Positions 41,561 through 53,146 of a DNA stretch of 64,000 nt are shown piece after piece. Positions within the stretch are counted from its first letter, which is position 1, and each line of letters begins with the position of its first letter. This stretch comes from Ypsolopha sequella (Eukaryota > Arthropoda > Insecta > Lepidoptera > Ypsolophidae): contig OW203993.1 of assembly GCA_934047225.1 (NCBI GenBank), positions 27,852,069-27,916,068 on the forward strand. Direction: 5' to 3'. The position numbers were made by a program, and so were the translations under genes. A model generated the notes under the pieces. The model saw only the letters and a list, made by a program, of their open reading frames with translations. It was not told the origin of the DNA and made no database searches.

Positions 41561-42339
41561 ACGGCAACACCAGAACAAGGCCCAATATATCTATATGTAG
41601 TTTGTACCTTTTTGATAAATAAATAAATGATAAATTATCATCCGCTAACAGCAGATCTCTTGGTTCAATGTTCATCCATGTGTTGTCAATTTTGTTGGTA
41701 ATATATGGTATAGTAATTGTCGCAAAATACTTTCTGCGAGATTTTCTAGCCTAGATTCTGTGGATTTAACTCTACAATATAACCCCTTATTGTAGGGTGA
41801 CATTAGTCACATCTTGGTGTGATGGATGCTCTACTGTTATTGGGACTTCTTGTCCCCACATTTATATCTTGGCTTCTTGTCCTTATGCAGGTATCAGGTG
41901 AGGCTTCTTGCCCTTATGTATCAGATGTGGCTTCTTGCCCTTATGTATCAGGTAGGACTTCTTGTCCCTATTAATTAGGCGGGACTTATTGTCCCTAAGA
42001 ATCTTATACTTTGGCGGCTTTCTGCCTCCCCTCTTAACCATCCCAGTCCTCCGTAATGCCTTTTCTTTGTGTGTTATATTAAGGACTTACCCGGCAAGTT
42101 CTTCTTGCTCTGATGTCCTTACCAACCACTTCTCCCATAGTCTTGTGTCCCGGCACAGGAACTTATTCTATTTTGTCCTTTGTTTTCTGCACCACTTCTT
42201 ATTTTATTCTGCCAAAAACGCGTTTCTTTTCTGACGCCATTATTGTCCACCATTTTACAAAGCTGCCACCAGTTCTCGCGGACAAAAAAGGCTCTTGACT
42301 TCTAACCATAGACAATCTTGATTAATATTTTTTATCTAG
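41561..42339. other. Mixed region with a degenerate minisatellite
   Basis: At about 41840-42000 a unit of 26-30 bp with the core GGCTTCTTGCCCTTATGTATC or GGACTTCTTGTCCCT repeats five to six times with variation. The minus strand at 41700-41640 can encode NTWMNIEPRDLLLADD, which may be BEL-related. The plus frames at 41962-42298 cross low-complexity sequence and are not supported. Confidence 0.45.
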
Positions 42340-42634
42340 TGTTGCCAGCATTTACATTTACAGTTTCGCGAACGTACTCGTCGCGACAGTAATAGCTTCT
42401 GTAATTATCTTTGTATCTCTCTTTGTATATAGGTCTATCTTCACTAACTTTGTATGAACCTCCTTGGGTCTGTTAGAGCCAAAATGTATAGACCAATAAT
42501 TTATTTTCTTCCATCTCCTCTAGGTTCAACAGGGTAGCAAATTTTTTAGTCACAGAACTTCTTTGTGAACCGCAGTCCAATAAAATTCGACAGTCATACT
42601 GTTTTCCATCTCTTCCTATAGCTTTAGCTACTGC
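42340..42634 (-). pseudogene. BEL/Pao protease-domain fragment
   Basis: The minus strand reads AVAKAIGRDGKQYDCRILLD, then CGSQRSSVTKKFATLLNL, a retropepsin-like domain (D-C-G-S-Q in place of D-[ST]-G) as in BEL/Pao gag-pol (DUF1758 type). A frameshift near 42490 leads to GSNRPKEVHTKLVKIDLYTK and a stop at about 42350. Harbinger coding joins it directly on the right. Confidence 0.6.
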
Positions 42635-43513
42635 AGTCTGTAACAAACTTTTCTCGGATACTTATTGCTTCATTAGGTGATCTTATGTTGTTTCTTCGCA
42701 ATGGTATTAGCGCACCATCTCCTTGATTTCCTTGGCTCTGGTTCGCGTTTCGTCCATCGGGAGCAACTTGTGTCATTGTTCCATGTTTCACTCTAACATA
42801 ATTGTGCAAAATGCAGGCAGCTTTTGAGACATGTATAGCTCTTTCGACACTACATTCTATGGGGCGATGAAATACCCTCCACTTTTCAGTCAAAATTCCG
42901 AAAGTATTTTCTACAATACCTCGGGCGAGGCAGAGTCTATAATTGTACCTTCTCTTTCTTAGCTCCTGAATGGATGTGGCTCTAGGAAAGGGTCGCATTA
43001 AGTATGGTTGCAATGCAAAACCTTCATCGCCTATCAAAACACGAGGTACTGGCTCAGCAGTATCAGGCAGTGGCTTAGGATAGGAGGCATCAAAGATTTT
43101 CCGTCCAGGTATTGATGGTAGAATGCGGAATTTTCGAAAATGTTACTGTCGCTGTGTCGGCCATAACTGCCAATGTCAACCATACTAAATTTGTAAAATG
43201 GGTCTGCAATAGCAAGCAATACCACCGAAAAATGAGATTTGTAGCAAAAATAGTTTGACCCGCTGCTTTTAGGGCACTCTATCCGTACGTGCTTCCCATC
43301 TATACTGCCGACACAATTTGGAAAATTTCATATTTCTCTATACCCCAATTCAGACTGTTTCCAAGTCTCTTCAGTAGGATTGGGCATGTATATAGGTTGT
43401 AAAACCTTCCAGATAGCTTGTGAAACTTCCTGAACAATAACGGAGACAGTGCTCGCCCTACGCGTAATGAAAACGATATTGTCAGAAAGGAGTCACCCGT
43501 TGTTATGTATCTA
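42624..43513 (-). pseudogene. PIF/Harbinger transposase
   Basis: After an acceptor-like TTTTCTTTTAG the minus strand gives YITTGDSFLTISFSLRVG, then STVSVIVQEVSQAIWKVLQP in a shifted frame. It continues with CVGSIDGKHVRIECP (first catalytic Asp), LLAIADPFYKFSMVDIGSYG (second) and VENTFGILTEKWRVF (Glu). The DDE residues are thus all present. A TGA before NFPNCVG and frameshifts near 43020-43060 inactivate it. The N-terminus is missing. The C-terminus runs into BEL sequence, so one element broke into the other. Confidence 0.85.
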
Positions 43514-44789
43514 AAAGAAAAAAATATACATATACAGGATGTTAAGATTATATTTTAGAAGCCGGAAACTGGCCATAGTACTCAACCATACAAAGAATCT
43601 GCTGTTTTACAGTTATAAAAGTTTAAATACCTATTCGACCAAAATGTATGAGACAGCTGTTTTTTTTTAGATTTCATGGTTGGGTCCTTAGTAAAAGTTG
43701 TTCGTAAGGACGACAAATATCACAAGTTTTCGGCTTCCACAACATCATCTTAAGGCACTAAGATGTCTCAAATTCCAAAATTTGTGCTTATTCTAACCAA
43801 AATATTGAAAAACCTTCTCGTTCAACAAAATTAATGTCTGGTAAATTTAGAGTCTAAAAGACATTTTGAATTGAATATAATCGTATTTTTGTCTTCAGCT
43901 TCTAATTATTTTAAAATAAATTATGAATATAAATAAAAAAGTATTACTTGTAATCGATATATATTTCGACCCACTTGTGGTCGTCGTCAGTCGAATTATA
44001 ACAATTGTCTTCAGCTTCGTCAGATTCGATCGCGCTGGATGACGTCTTTAAAACACTGGACTGGATTATTTATTTGCTTCTGCAGCTCTTATTCACTCTT
44101 TTTCCTAAAAACTGCAATGATATGAAAACTAAGGCATGAAATCAAAACGTTAAAATTTTATGATATTAATTTATATATTAAATAAGTTATAAAATGCTTC
44201 GTAACAATTAAAACTTTAAATATTAATAAACTTAAATATTCCAAATATCAGTACTAAAGAAATGTCTTCCTTGTACCACTAGTGATGACGTCACATTTGA
44301 GTTGTCAGGCCTGTACAGAATGTACACTGACAGTTACTGTAGGTGTTGGTTCAATGCATGATACACATGACAAACAAACAAGTCTTCGCAGTTCATCAAC
44401 TGTAAACTTTTGTCATAGTAAAAACTATGCTTTGGATCCTAAGTTATAGAGAGCATATTAGTATTGTTTGAATATGTGGCTACAAACTTATCTGTTCTGG
44501 TGGTGAAGACTGTCACATACCTAATTTAGAAACAATTTTATTTGGCTCACCGAAACATAAGTTTGTATTGCTATATCTCGCTCCTCGAGTCAGCTCCTTG
44601 ATTTAACGACCGAATCATTTCCGTCGTAGAGACCTTATCATTCGTGCAGATCTTGAGAACTGGTTTATAAGATTTGTTCGTTCGCGAATGACACCTTTTC
44701 TAGCAGACACATCCCCTCGCGCTGCAGCATTTTTACATGATGGGAACTGTATAATTGTCATTACATTAAACATTTAAGTTATCGTATGG
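43514..44789. other. Unassigned spacer with one ribozyme-like motif
   Basis: Mostly AT-rich. The hammerhead-like motif at 43964-43990 is listed separately. An open stretch at about 44600-44776 (RPNHFRRRDLIIRADLENWF) has no similarity that I recognise. Confidence 0.35.
43964..43990 (-). ncRNA. Hammerhead-like motif
   Basis: Minus strand: CTGACGA, C, stem GACC with loop ACAAGT and GGGTC, then GAAATATATATCG. Same layout as at 18102 and 37238. No Penelope coding is nearby, so it may be a solo terminal repeat. Confidence 0.4.
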
Positions 44790-45125
44790 AGAAAAATTGT
44801 AAATTAATTGTAAAGATGCACGTCCGCTATGTACATAAGTAAGAGGCTTAATATGCCGTTTTTTGTTTCTACCACAGCAAATTCAAGAAGTATTGTGTCG
44901 CAAACACTGCCACATATGTTTGTGGCTTCTGGGCGGAGAGAAGGGCGCTAAGAAAGCATGGTATGTATGTAGAAACGGAACGTAAGAATGAGTGAGTGAG
45001 AGGTCGAATGAAAGAGAGAGAGGGAGATACGACGTAAAGATGGCTACCGGTGTGTTTGGTAAAGACAGTATAAAATTATTAAAAAAGTGAATAAAATCGA
45101 AGGAGTTTAATTTACGAGCCTACAA
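44790..45125 (+). repeat. Probable gypsy 5' LTR, left end undefined
   Basis: It ends CGAGCCTACA just before the primer binding site. It contains a TATA-like TATAAAATT at about 45069 and AATAAA at about 45090, in promoter and polyadenylation order. The start of the LTR could not be fixed, and there is no second copy in the window. Confidence 0.45.
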
Positions 45126-45127
45126 AA

Positions 45128-45145
45128 TGGGGGCTAGTCCGGGAT
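45128..45145 (+). promoter_or_regulatory. Primer binding site, tRNA-Pro type
   Basis: TGGGGGCTAGTCCGGGAT differs at one position from the complement of the 3' end of tRNA-Pro as used by several retroviruses and retroelements. It sits 3-4 bases after the likely LTR end, where a minus-strand primer site belongs. Confidence 0.65.
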
Positions 45146-45242
45146 TCACGCAAGACGAAAGAAAGACTACGACGAAAACGACTTAACGACGAAAAACTGA
45201 CTGTTAAGTACATCGCGTGGCGTTTTACGAACAAAGAACCAC

Positions 45243-47080
45243 GATGTCCAAACCTACCAAGCGAGGCAGCCGGCAAGAAGATTATGAAGACTTGGTCGAG
45301 AGCCATGCTAAGCCGGGAATCCTACAATACACGGAGGGCTTAGTGCCGAAATTTGATGGTCAGGAGAAAAACCATCCGGCACTACAATGGATTTAAGACC
45401 TGGAGGACAACGCAGAAATTTTCAAGTGGATGCCATTATAATTGTTGGTCGTAGCTAGAAGGTCCTTGGTTGGAACGGCCGCACTTTGGCTAAAGAGTGA
45501 AAAACCATTAAAAACGTGGAACAAACTTAAAAGTGGCCTGTTAAAGGAATTTCCGGATACTATTGATCAAAAGACGATTCATGAAATGATGAGCAGCCGT
45601 AAAAAGGGTGCGAATGAATCCTGTCACTATTATTTACTCATAATGAAAGAAATGGTTAGACGTGGTAAGATGCCTATGTTGCCATTAAGTATATTGTCGA
45701 TGGCATTGATGACGCCGAAATTAATAAGATAATGTTGTCCGGTGTAACCACATACATCGAGCTTAAAGAAAAAACTAAAATTTACGACTCAATCAAGGAA
45801 AAGTCAAGAAGCGCTCGATTAGAAGATCGCCGGTTATTTGAACGATCCAAGAACCAGAAAAGGTGTTTAAGTTGTGGTGAAATGCGTCATCAGTTTGTCC
45901 ACATAAAGAGCAAGGAATCAAATGCTTTCGATGCAATTTGTTTGGACATATTTCAACCAACTGCAAGAATCCATCATCCGGAAGTCGGCCGCGAACGAGT
46001 GGAAGCGCCGATAGAACAAAGCGAACGATGTTCACTTCATGCGACAACAACGTACTCTGTGACGACAACACGGAAACGGAATGTCACTGCGGTGCAGTTG
46101 GTAGTACTGGTGACGTGCAAACGCACATGAACGCAGCAGAGAACGGCTTTGACAGCTCTCTGTTTACGTTGGAATCCGAACAAGATAACGGTAGCGGCGA
46201 GGTGATGAATATTTTGTCGTATGGAAATTCACGAAAACCTTTAAAAACGATGAAGATTTCTGCCTATAATGTTGACGTGCTGGTTGACTCGGGAAGTGAG
46301 GTTAATTTAGTAGCTGAAAGATTTTATCGGGAGATAGGAGCGCCGAAATGTGAGGAGTATTTGCTGACAGGCCTTGGACATTTATGAGTGAAATCATTGG
46401 GGAAGTTCAAAACAAAGGTTACAATTGATAGACAAAGCTATGAAGAAGTGGTTTTTCATGTAGTTCAAACTGATTATATAGCCTATAAAGCAATTATAGG
46501 GCAAGAGTTTCTTCAAAAAGTTACAATGGTGATGAGTGATGGGTCGGTGTAGTTTCTACCTGTTGAGCAGGACTGGATGAATGCAATTTCTTGTTTCCCT
46601 TGTGATTTGGTTATAGATTATGTTAGTGACCAAGAGCTAAAGCGAGTGCTATTAGAGAGTGTGGAGGGCTACAAACTAAAACAAACAAAGGAAGTTCCGA
46701 TTAAGCTGAAGATTATTTTGAAGGATGACATGCCAGTTGCTCAGCGGCCGAGATGACTTGCCCTAGCGGAGAGAGATATTGTTGAGCGACAGGTAGCTGC
46801 ATGGCTTGAAGAAAACTTGGTTCTTGTAAGAAAGAAAGGTGGAGGGACACGTGTCTGTGTTGATTACCGTAAAATTAACCAAAAGATGAGTTTTCTTTGC
46901 CAATAATAGAGGACTTAATAGATAACCTACAAAGTGCTATTTGCGATCTTCTGTTTTAGATTTAAAGAATGTTTTTTTTTTTTTTCATTTAAGAGTTAGT
47001 GAAGAGTCTGTTAAGAACACTTCTTTTGTGACGAATCAGGGGCAGTATGAATTTTTGAGAGCACCTTTTGTTCTATCTTC
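45243..47080 (+). pseudogene. Gypsy gag-protease-reverse transcriptase 5' half
   Basis: Gag starts at about 45243 (MSKPTKRGSRQEDYEDLVES) and has in-frame stops near 45396 and 45440. A zinc-knuckle-like stretch (RCLSCGE, then FGHISTNCKN in another frame) follows. The protease has VDVLVDSGSEVNLV. Reverse transcriptase starts with VRKKGGGTRVCVDYRKINQK and, after shifts and an AT-rich gap at about 46970, FVTNQGQYEFLRAPF. Sequence is lost at about 47080, before the YxDD box. At least four frame breaks are visible. Confidence 0.75.
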
Positions 47081-47340
47081 TAGACCAGTTAGTTTTATTT
47101 AGTTCGGCTTTCAGTATTGTGTAATCACATTTTTCAAAATTGAAACGTTAATAATTTTTCTGTAATATTTACATTATCACCTATTACTGCTTTTCTTTTT
47201 ACTACTTTCGTCCTCTTATTTCGGAGATAAGGGAGGGACATGATATTGTTAAAAATGCTACTTTTTAGTTATTTTTTTTTCGCCTGCCGTTGCAACAGAA
47301 TTTTCCCTATTATATTACCTATATTTGCTCGCTTCTTTTA
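47081..47340. other. AT-rich junction between gypsy and MULE relics
   Basis: T-rich sequence without coding or repeats that I can define. Confidence 0.4.
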
Positions 47341-48295
47341 GGGTCAGTGTGAGATTTTAAATCGCAAACATCATTGCGCTAACTGTCTGCCGGACCTAAC
47401 GCAGAATCTTATTGATGGAGTAATTGGTGATTGCTGTGCAGAAGCTGTACAAAGTAAAGAGACAGCACCTCGATTATATAAAATGGGCATAACCCTAACA
47501 GAGAAGCATCAAAAACACCCGTACCAACATTCGAAGAAAAAAAATCTTCGATATATCGGCAAAGAAATAAAAACGCTGGTATATGCAGAAATACTGCTGA
47601 AGAAGTAGAAGTTCCAGACCAGTATAAGGACTTTTTACTAGCAGACTATGGACAAAACGAGATGAGGATAATTGTATTTTGTTCACAACATCCTGCCCTC
47701 CACCTTTTCGGCAGATCTATGCATTTCACGGAGACATCGGCAGTAATTCTGATAACACAAACATAGTACCATTGGTGTTCGCCTTTATGACGAACCAAGC
47801 TAAAGAAGCATTTGACATCCTTTTTCATTTAATTGAAAAGCATGTGCAGTGGCAACCACTAAAAGTCACCATCGAGTTTGAATAAGCTGCAATGCTAGCT
47901 TCATCTGAGATGAATGTGGAAGTTGAAGGCTGCCATTATCATTTTTCATACGCACTTTTTCAAAAACGAAAAAACGAAATATAAAAAAAATAAAGACAAC
48001 ATGAGAATTATTTCATTGTGCAGTAAACTGGCATTACTGCCAGAAAATATGATAAATGAGGGTTGGAATTACATTAAAAATGAAGTGGTTCCTGACCATG
48101 AAATGAATAAGTTCATAACATACTTTGAAAACTTTTGGATGAAAGATGATTTCTAAAAGATGTGGAATGTTTATGGGCAGCAACACCGAAATAACAATAG
48201 TACTGAAGGTTGGCATCACAGTCTCAATGTTGAGATTAATAAAACAGAAATGCAATTATTCCAGATTCTGCACTTAATATGCTTGGCCTACTGAT
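47341..48295 (+). pseudogene. MULE-type transposase relic
   Basis: The first part (GQCEILNRKHHCANCLPDL) looks like the end of a FLYWCH/WRKY-type finger. Next come AFHGDIGSNSDNTNIVPLVF and TNQAKEAFDILFHLIEKHV, then KVTIEFE and VEGCHYHFSYALFQK. These are the MULE catalytic region (the DFE Glu, CxxH). The C-terminal part has LALLPENMINEGWNYIKNEV and STEGWHHSLNVEIN. At least three frame breaks and a TAA after KVTIEFE. No terminal repeats found. Confidence 0.75.
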
Positions 48296-49339
48296 GATGG
48301 GTTTCAAAGACAGATGGTAGAACAAAATGCTAAATAGCTGTAGTACGGAGATTGCAACATAATAACACAGGTGTTACAGAAAGGTCCTGTCATACTTGAG
48401 AGGGTCATTAAACTCATCACTACAAGCAACTTATACTATACACGCAGTATAATAGGTATTTAATTGCACTTGGTGCCTCTTTTGTGCAGATCCCACATCA
48501 TACACTGCAGATTCCAAAGAAAGGAGAAATTCCGAACATCTCAATAATTGTTAGTATTTTTAAATATTCTTAAAAAAATGTTATCAACCCACTTCGAAAA
48601 AACCGATAATAAGTAGATTCTAAAATATAATGATCAAAATACCTTTTTTGCATTACAACTACCAACTTAATTGCTCATTATCTCAAAACTTGAAATTGTG
48701 GGTTAACGCTCTTCACTACCACGGCGACGATATACAAGGAATCTCTGTTATTAAGATTTCGATGTCATCAGTTGCATAAATTTAAAAAAAGTACTGCTCC
48801 AAAGCGCCGAAAAGTGAGTTTAAATAATGACAACCGCATTGTATTTGCTCAAATGCAACTCATAACCGGAGAAATCACCGTAGGATATTTCCTGGAGAAA
48901 TTGCGATGGTTTAGTAATAAATTTCCGTGAAGCTATAAATACACCGCATGAGGAATAAAATATTTTACATTTTTCTTCATCATAGTTTAAACCATGATAA
49001 GGCTCCAATCAAGAACAAATTTCCCTAATAGTGGGATTGTTCATGTTAAATATCACCAATTAGTTACGAAATATAATTATCGAAAATAGCTTTCCAATTG
49101 GAAAGAGGCAGTTTATGATGATCATTTATAATGATCAGTGCTTAATTGTGAATCTTTGCAGAAAATACTGAGTCGGAGCCCTTTTACTATTGTAATATGT
49201 CCAAAATTGTGTATCTGTCTCATTATAATTATTGTTAAAACTAGTTCCGTGTCTTTTATAGTTAATGTAAATGTTTAATTGTGTTGAATGTAAATTGTGT
49301 ACGTGTTGTAATAGTGAATAAATGTTTTATCTATCTATC
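48296..49339. other. Unassigned region
   Basis: Up to about 48450 it may still be MULE 3' sequence. The rest is AT-rich with no motif. A (TATC)n run of about four units lies at 49327-49345. Confidence 0.4.
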
Positions 49340-50395
49340 TATGTGTCAAGGTATCGCTATTTGAACTTCTGTAAGTAGTTTGTGCTACGTGACACAAAAA
49401 CAAAAGAGGACACATTCATAGTCACATATAGAGGTATTTAAGTAAATCATATTATAGCATTAGAACTATGAGATGAAAAATTACACGTCAAATGTAGGTC
49501 ATTCACTATCCAAACCTTCAAAGTGACACACGTTAAGCGCACAAGCGAAAAAAATACCCTGAACATGGATACTACTCCTGAAGAAGCTGCACAAGTTATT
49601 GCACTGCTGCGCCGAACGGTGCGGCAGTGTGATATTCCCCGGCAACTCAACCTTAGCCGTTTTGCTGTTCGAAGAGTAATCCAGCGATTCCGGGAGACTG
49701 GTGGCTATGTCCAAAGACATGGATCTGGGGGACGACGCTGCACATCTGATAGGGATGACCGCTTCATATTGTCGAAGAGTTTGAGAAATCGGTTTTCCAA
49801 TGCTGTTGAGATAAGACAGCAACTGCAAGCAGTTCGCGGGACAACTGCAAGTGACTCTACGATTAGAAGAAGATTGGAAGAGAAGAAAATAGCCGCCCAT
49901 AGAGCTGCTACAGGCCCAAGATTGATTGTAGAGCATCGTAGATCCCGCTTGCAGTTTGTCCGCGATCACGTCAATTGGACGCTCGATCAATGGAGCACAG
50001 TTCAATGTCAATGGGACACAATATGAAGTCCTGAAATTGGTCAGGTCTATGAGAGATCGAATGGAAGCTGTTATCCGGGCAAGAGGAGGTAACGAGGAAG
50101 TAAAGTAAAGAGGAGGTTTTAGAGTACTTTTAAGAATTATTTTGAGATTCTTTTCTGAATAATTAATCCTTTTGTTTTAGAGCGTAAATAAAGATGATTT
50201 TTCTTTCCCAATCAACCTGTATTTTTTTATACCCTGGTAATGAAAAACACAATTTATTTCAATATTTTAATAGTCTGTTTCATTACCTCTTAATGAATAC
50301 CTAAAAAATCCCGCAAAAATGGTGTCAAATAGGAATAAAATTTGTTTGGAGTACATTTTTTAAAAGGTGCGATTGTTTTGACGCTTAGTGTATAA
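49340..50395 (+). mobile_element. Tc1-type element lacking its catalytic core
   Basis: The right end ATTGTTTTGACGCTTAGTG, read in reverse, roughly resembles the left GTGTCAAGGTATCGCTATTT, so these may be decayed inverted ends. The N-terminal transposase and the short C-terminal tail (RSMRDRMEAVIRARGG) are present, but the DDE domain between them is gone. A deletion derivative of this sort depends on another transposase. Confidence 0.6.
49565..50026 (+). pseudogene. Tc1-type transposase N-terminal DNA-binding half
   Basis: From MDTTPEEAAQVIALLRRTV the frame has two helix-turn-helix units (LNLSRFAVRRVIQRFRETGG, then TASDSTIRRRLEEKKIAAHR) with a GRPR-like GSGGRRCTSDRDD between them. It stays open to NWTLDQWSTVQ. 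There the next motif should be the first catalytic Asp (FTDE), but the frame joins a C-terminal piece and stops. A protein of this kind could still bind the ends. Confidence 0.8.
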
Positions 50396-50435
50396 AGTGA
50401 TATTGTGAAACAGTACAAGTGTTTTTATCAAGATT

Positions 50436-50920
50436 ATGATGATGTTTCAACAATGTATCACAAAGTTTGTTTGGGCTCGTGAAGTGTGCAGTCGTGAAAC
50501 TCGCAGTAGGCAATTAAACTTAATGATTCTGCCGAAACATGTAAGATCTGGCTTCAGGGGAAGTTTCAAGTACGCCGCCGCAAAGATCTGGAACAATTTT
50601 TGTTTCTTCAAAATTGTAATTGGTGTGTATTTATATATATATATATATATAACTATATATTTATTTTATTTTATTGTTATGTTGTATGTAGTTGCTTGTA
50701 TATTGTGCATCACCTATCGAAATTTATGTTTAATTGTAGATGATACAGGATCAGCTAAAAATCAGCGCTGTGTAGACATGTTTTACCATGCTCACAGCAT
50801 ATGCTGAGCTGTCTCCTTTTTGTTTATTGTATTTTTGTGTTCAATTATGTTGTGTTACTTGTATATGTTTTTTTTAGACAAATAAACTTTTTTTATTTCT
50901 ATTTCTAGTGCCCACAATCG
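50436..50920 (+). mobile_element. LINE 3' end remnant
   Basis: HVRSGFRGSFKYAAAKIWNN is the ending signature of a Jockey-group reverse transcriptase ORF, similar to GFRGCFSYRSAKIWNN at the end of the LINE at 7074-12251. A T-rich 3' UTR follows, ending with AATAAACTTTTTTTATTTC near 50880-50910. Confidence 0.65.
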
Positions 50921-51212
50921 CAAGTATTAATCATAAGTCTATATTTGTTGGAGGCTGTCCAATACGTTTTTTACGTTGTATTAATGCATGCTATTTTTAT
51001 TTGATTTAGTTGTCAATATAGCGAGCAAGCGAGCAGACGTTTGTTTTAATACACACCGTCCCTGCAATCGAAATTGTACCTTAGCGCAGTAGACATAATG
51101 GTCCTTGAGACGGATACAAGCGCTTGAACGGGCGGCCGGCGAATATAATAAGTAGAAACCACATTCCTGAGATAAGAAGTGTTGTTTACATCAAGTTAGA
51201 AGGCGTATTATA
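50921..51212. other. Spacer, no feature recognised
   Basis: Short non-coding stretch; a GCGAGCAAGCGAGCAGACG word near 51020 is the only odd composition. Confidence 0.4.
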
Positions 51213-52345
51213 ATTTATTTATTTATTTATTTATTTTCAGTTACAAGTACAATATTTTAACATTGTTCAGTACCATGAAACCATGTTTGGTTTGTCTTGG
51301 TCATGGAGTCTACGATACTTTAAAAGAATATAATTTATAATGGATGTAACGAGTTAAATACTAACTTACTAAGATACAAACATTTTCTAGGTGTAACAAA
51401 GATCTCTATTGACAAAAGTAGACATTTAAATAAAAATAGAAGTTTTTCATTTTTATTCGAATGTGTCTAAGGTCTATATGAGCCTGCTTCACAAAGTTAT
51501 GTTATCAGTTATTGTAATTGGCAAAGTTGTTACACATTTATCTAAGAGTTTATACAATTTCTAATAGCATGCTCATAAGAACTATTATCGAATCACTTAA
51601 GTTTCCTAGAATAGTTTGCAAAACTGCCGTATTGTATCTTGTTTGTGACTTTAATATATATACTGTTCCATGTTTCAAATGCGATATTGCGAATAATAAG
51701 TTAATCATTAGGTATAAGATTTAAAAAGTATTGCTTTAAGATATTCGAGTGTTTTTTTAAATTTATTTTTTGTTTTATTTCGTTAGGTAAGTCATTGATT
51801 AGGCGCGGTATTATAAATTTTGAAGTTCTTTTGCCATAAAAGTTGTGGTATGACGAAGTTTTAAGGTGTTTATTTGTAATTTTTCGTGTGGTTATGTTAT
51901 GTTCTAATTTATGCTGAATCTCAGAGCGGAAGTATTGTTCTATTAGTAGATTAAGTTTTAGTTTGTCATGAACCGAAAGTATTTTACAGTAATGGAATAT
52001 ACAATTTTGACTTTTCATATTTATTTTAATTTTAGGCGGTGTAATTAGTTTTAGAATTCTTCCTTGTAAGCTATGTATTTTTTCTAGGTATGACGAAAAT
52101 GTTCTTCCGTAGCTGGTAAGGCCGTAGGAAGTAATACTCTCAGCTAAGGCTTTGTACATTGTTAAGAGAATTTGGAATGGAACTCTGTTTTTTATTATAT
52201 AAAATTTGGCCATAATCGCTCGTAACTTTTTGCAAACCTTTTCGATATGTTTTCTCCAGTTAAACCTATTGTCTATGACTAGCCCGAGACATGGACGAAT
52301 AAATACTAGAGGACCGCCAAGCGTCTTACTTTCAACCGTAACTTG
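51213..52345 (-). mobile_element. LINE 3' portion with (AAAT)n tail
   Basis: The tail, read on the minus strand, is AAATAAATAAATAAATAAAT at 51236-51213. The coding (52345-51701) begins LGLVIDNRFNWRKHIEKVCK and runs through LLTMYKALAESITSYGL and HSLQGRILKLITPPK to a stop at 51701. This is the post-catalytic part of a non-LTR reverse transcriptase with one open frame of 170 residues. 5'-truncated. Confidence 0.75.
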
Positions 52346-53146
52346 ATTTTTAGTTCAAATTTTGTAGCAAGATGGAGCTACTAGTTCAAAACAATCGAAT
52401 TCACGGCTAATTGGAAATGACTTTCTTTCCTAGTAAAGGTAGCTTCGTAGTGGTTGCGCTTAATTACGGAAAGATGGCGTTGTACGCGCGCGCGCCCCTG
52501 GCCCTTCGGTCCGCGCTCAGCCGCTGCGCTGCCTCAGAACAAATTGTTCAGCGCGGTGCCGCCCCGCGCGCGCCCCGCCCGCCTGATACCCATTCATGAT
52601 CATGGCTTTTAGCCTTTTAGCATCGAGTAAATGCTACAAAGTGTGCTTGATGTCCTTGTTTTAGATAGCTCGATGAAGTATGAGAGCATTATAGTCTCCG
52701 AAAACGTTTTCGCGCTATTAGAATGTCGACATTGAACAAATTGTAGGTACGCTTTTATGAACTTCTCGCGCTATTTTTCCGAAAGAAAACTGAATTCGGC
52801 ATTATGTACTTATCGCTCGTATTAACTCTGCAGGTGTTAAATTTATAAGTACCTATCTTCGTTGCTGCGTGACTCGCTCATATTTTATGATTTCTTACGA
52901 TTGTATAAAAAAATAAACCAAAATGATGAAAATTATGTGAATTGAATACAGAGAAGTAAAATTTTAAACAGCAGATTATACAACAAGGACACAAAACAAG
53001 TCATTTTACTCGAGACGTAACGACGAGGGCGTATTATATTTGAGTCGAGGATAAAGTGGGTTCTATCAGGGACGAATTCGTCCATGGTTCTATGCCAAAG
53101 ATATACACGCTACTTTTTACTTCAATTGCGAGGAAATGAAGTGTAC
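52346..53146. other. Non-coding stretch with a GC-rich island
   Basis: At 52478-52595 the GC content is far above the surroundings (GCGCGCGCGCCCCTGGCCC, CCGCCCCGCGCGCGCCCCG). No motif or frame of note is found in the rest. Confidence 0.5.

Noticed and set aside
26280..43513. Myb/SANT-like locus as partner gene of the Harbinger transposase
   Set aside because: They are 15 kb apart with many unrelated elements between and no shared terminal repeats.
44600..44776. Transposase N-terminus before the gypsy LTR
   Set aside because: The open stretch is basic and looks protein-like but matches nothing I can name.
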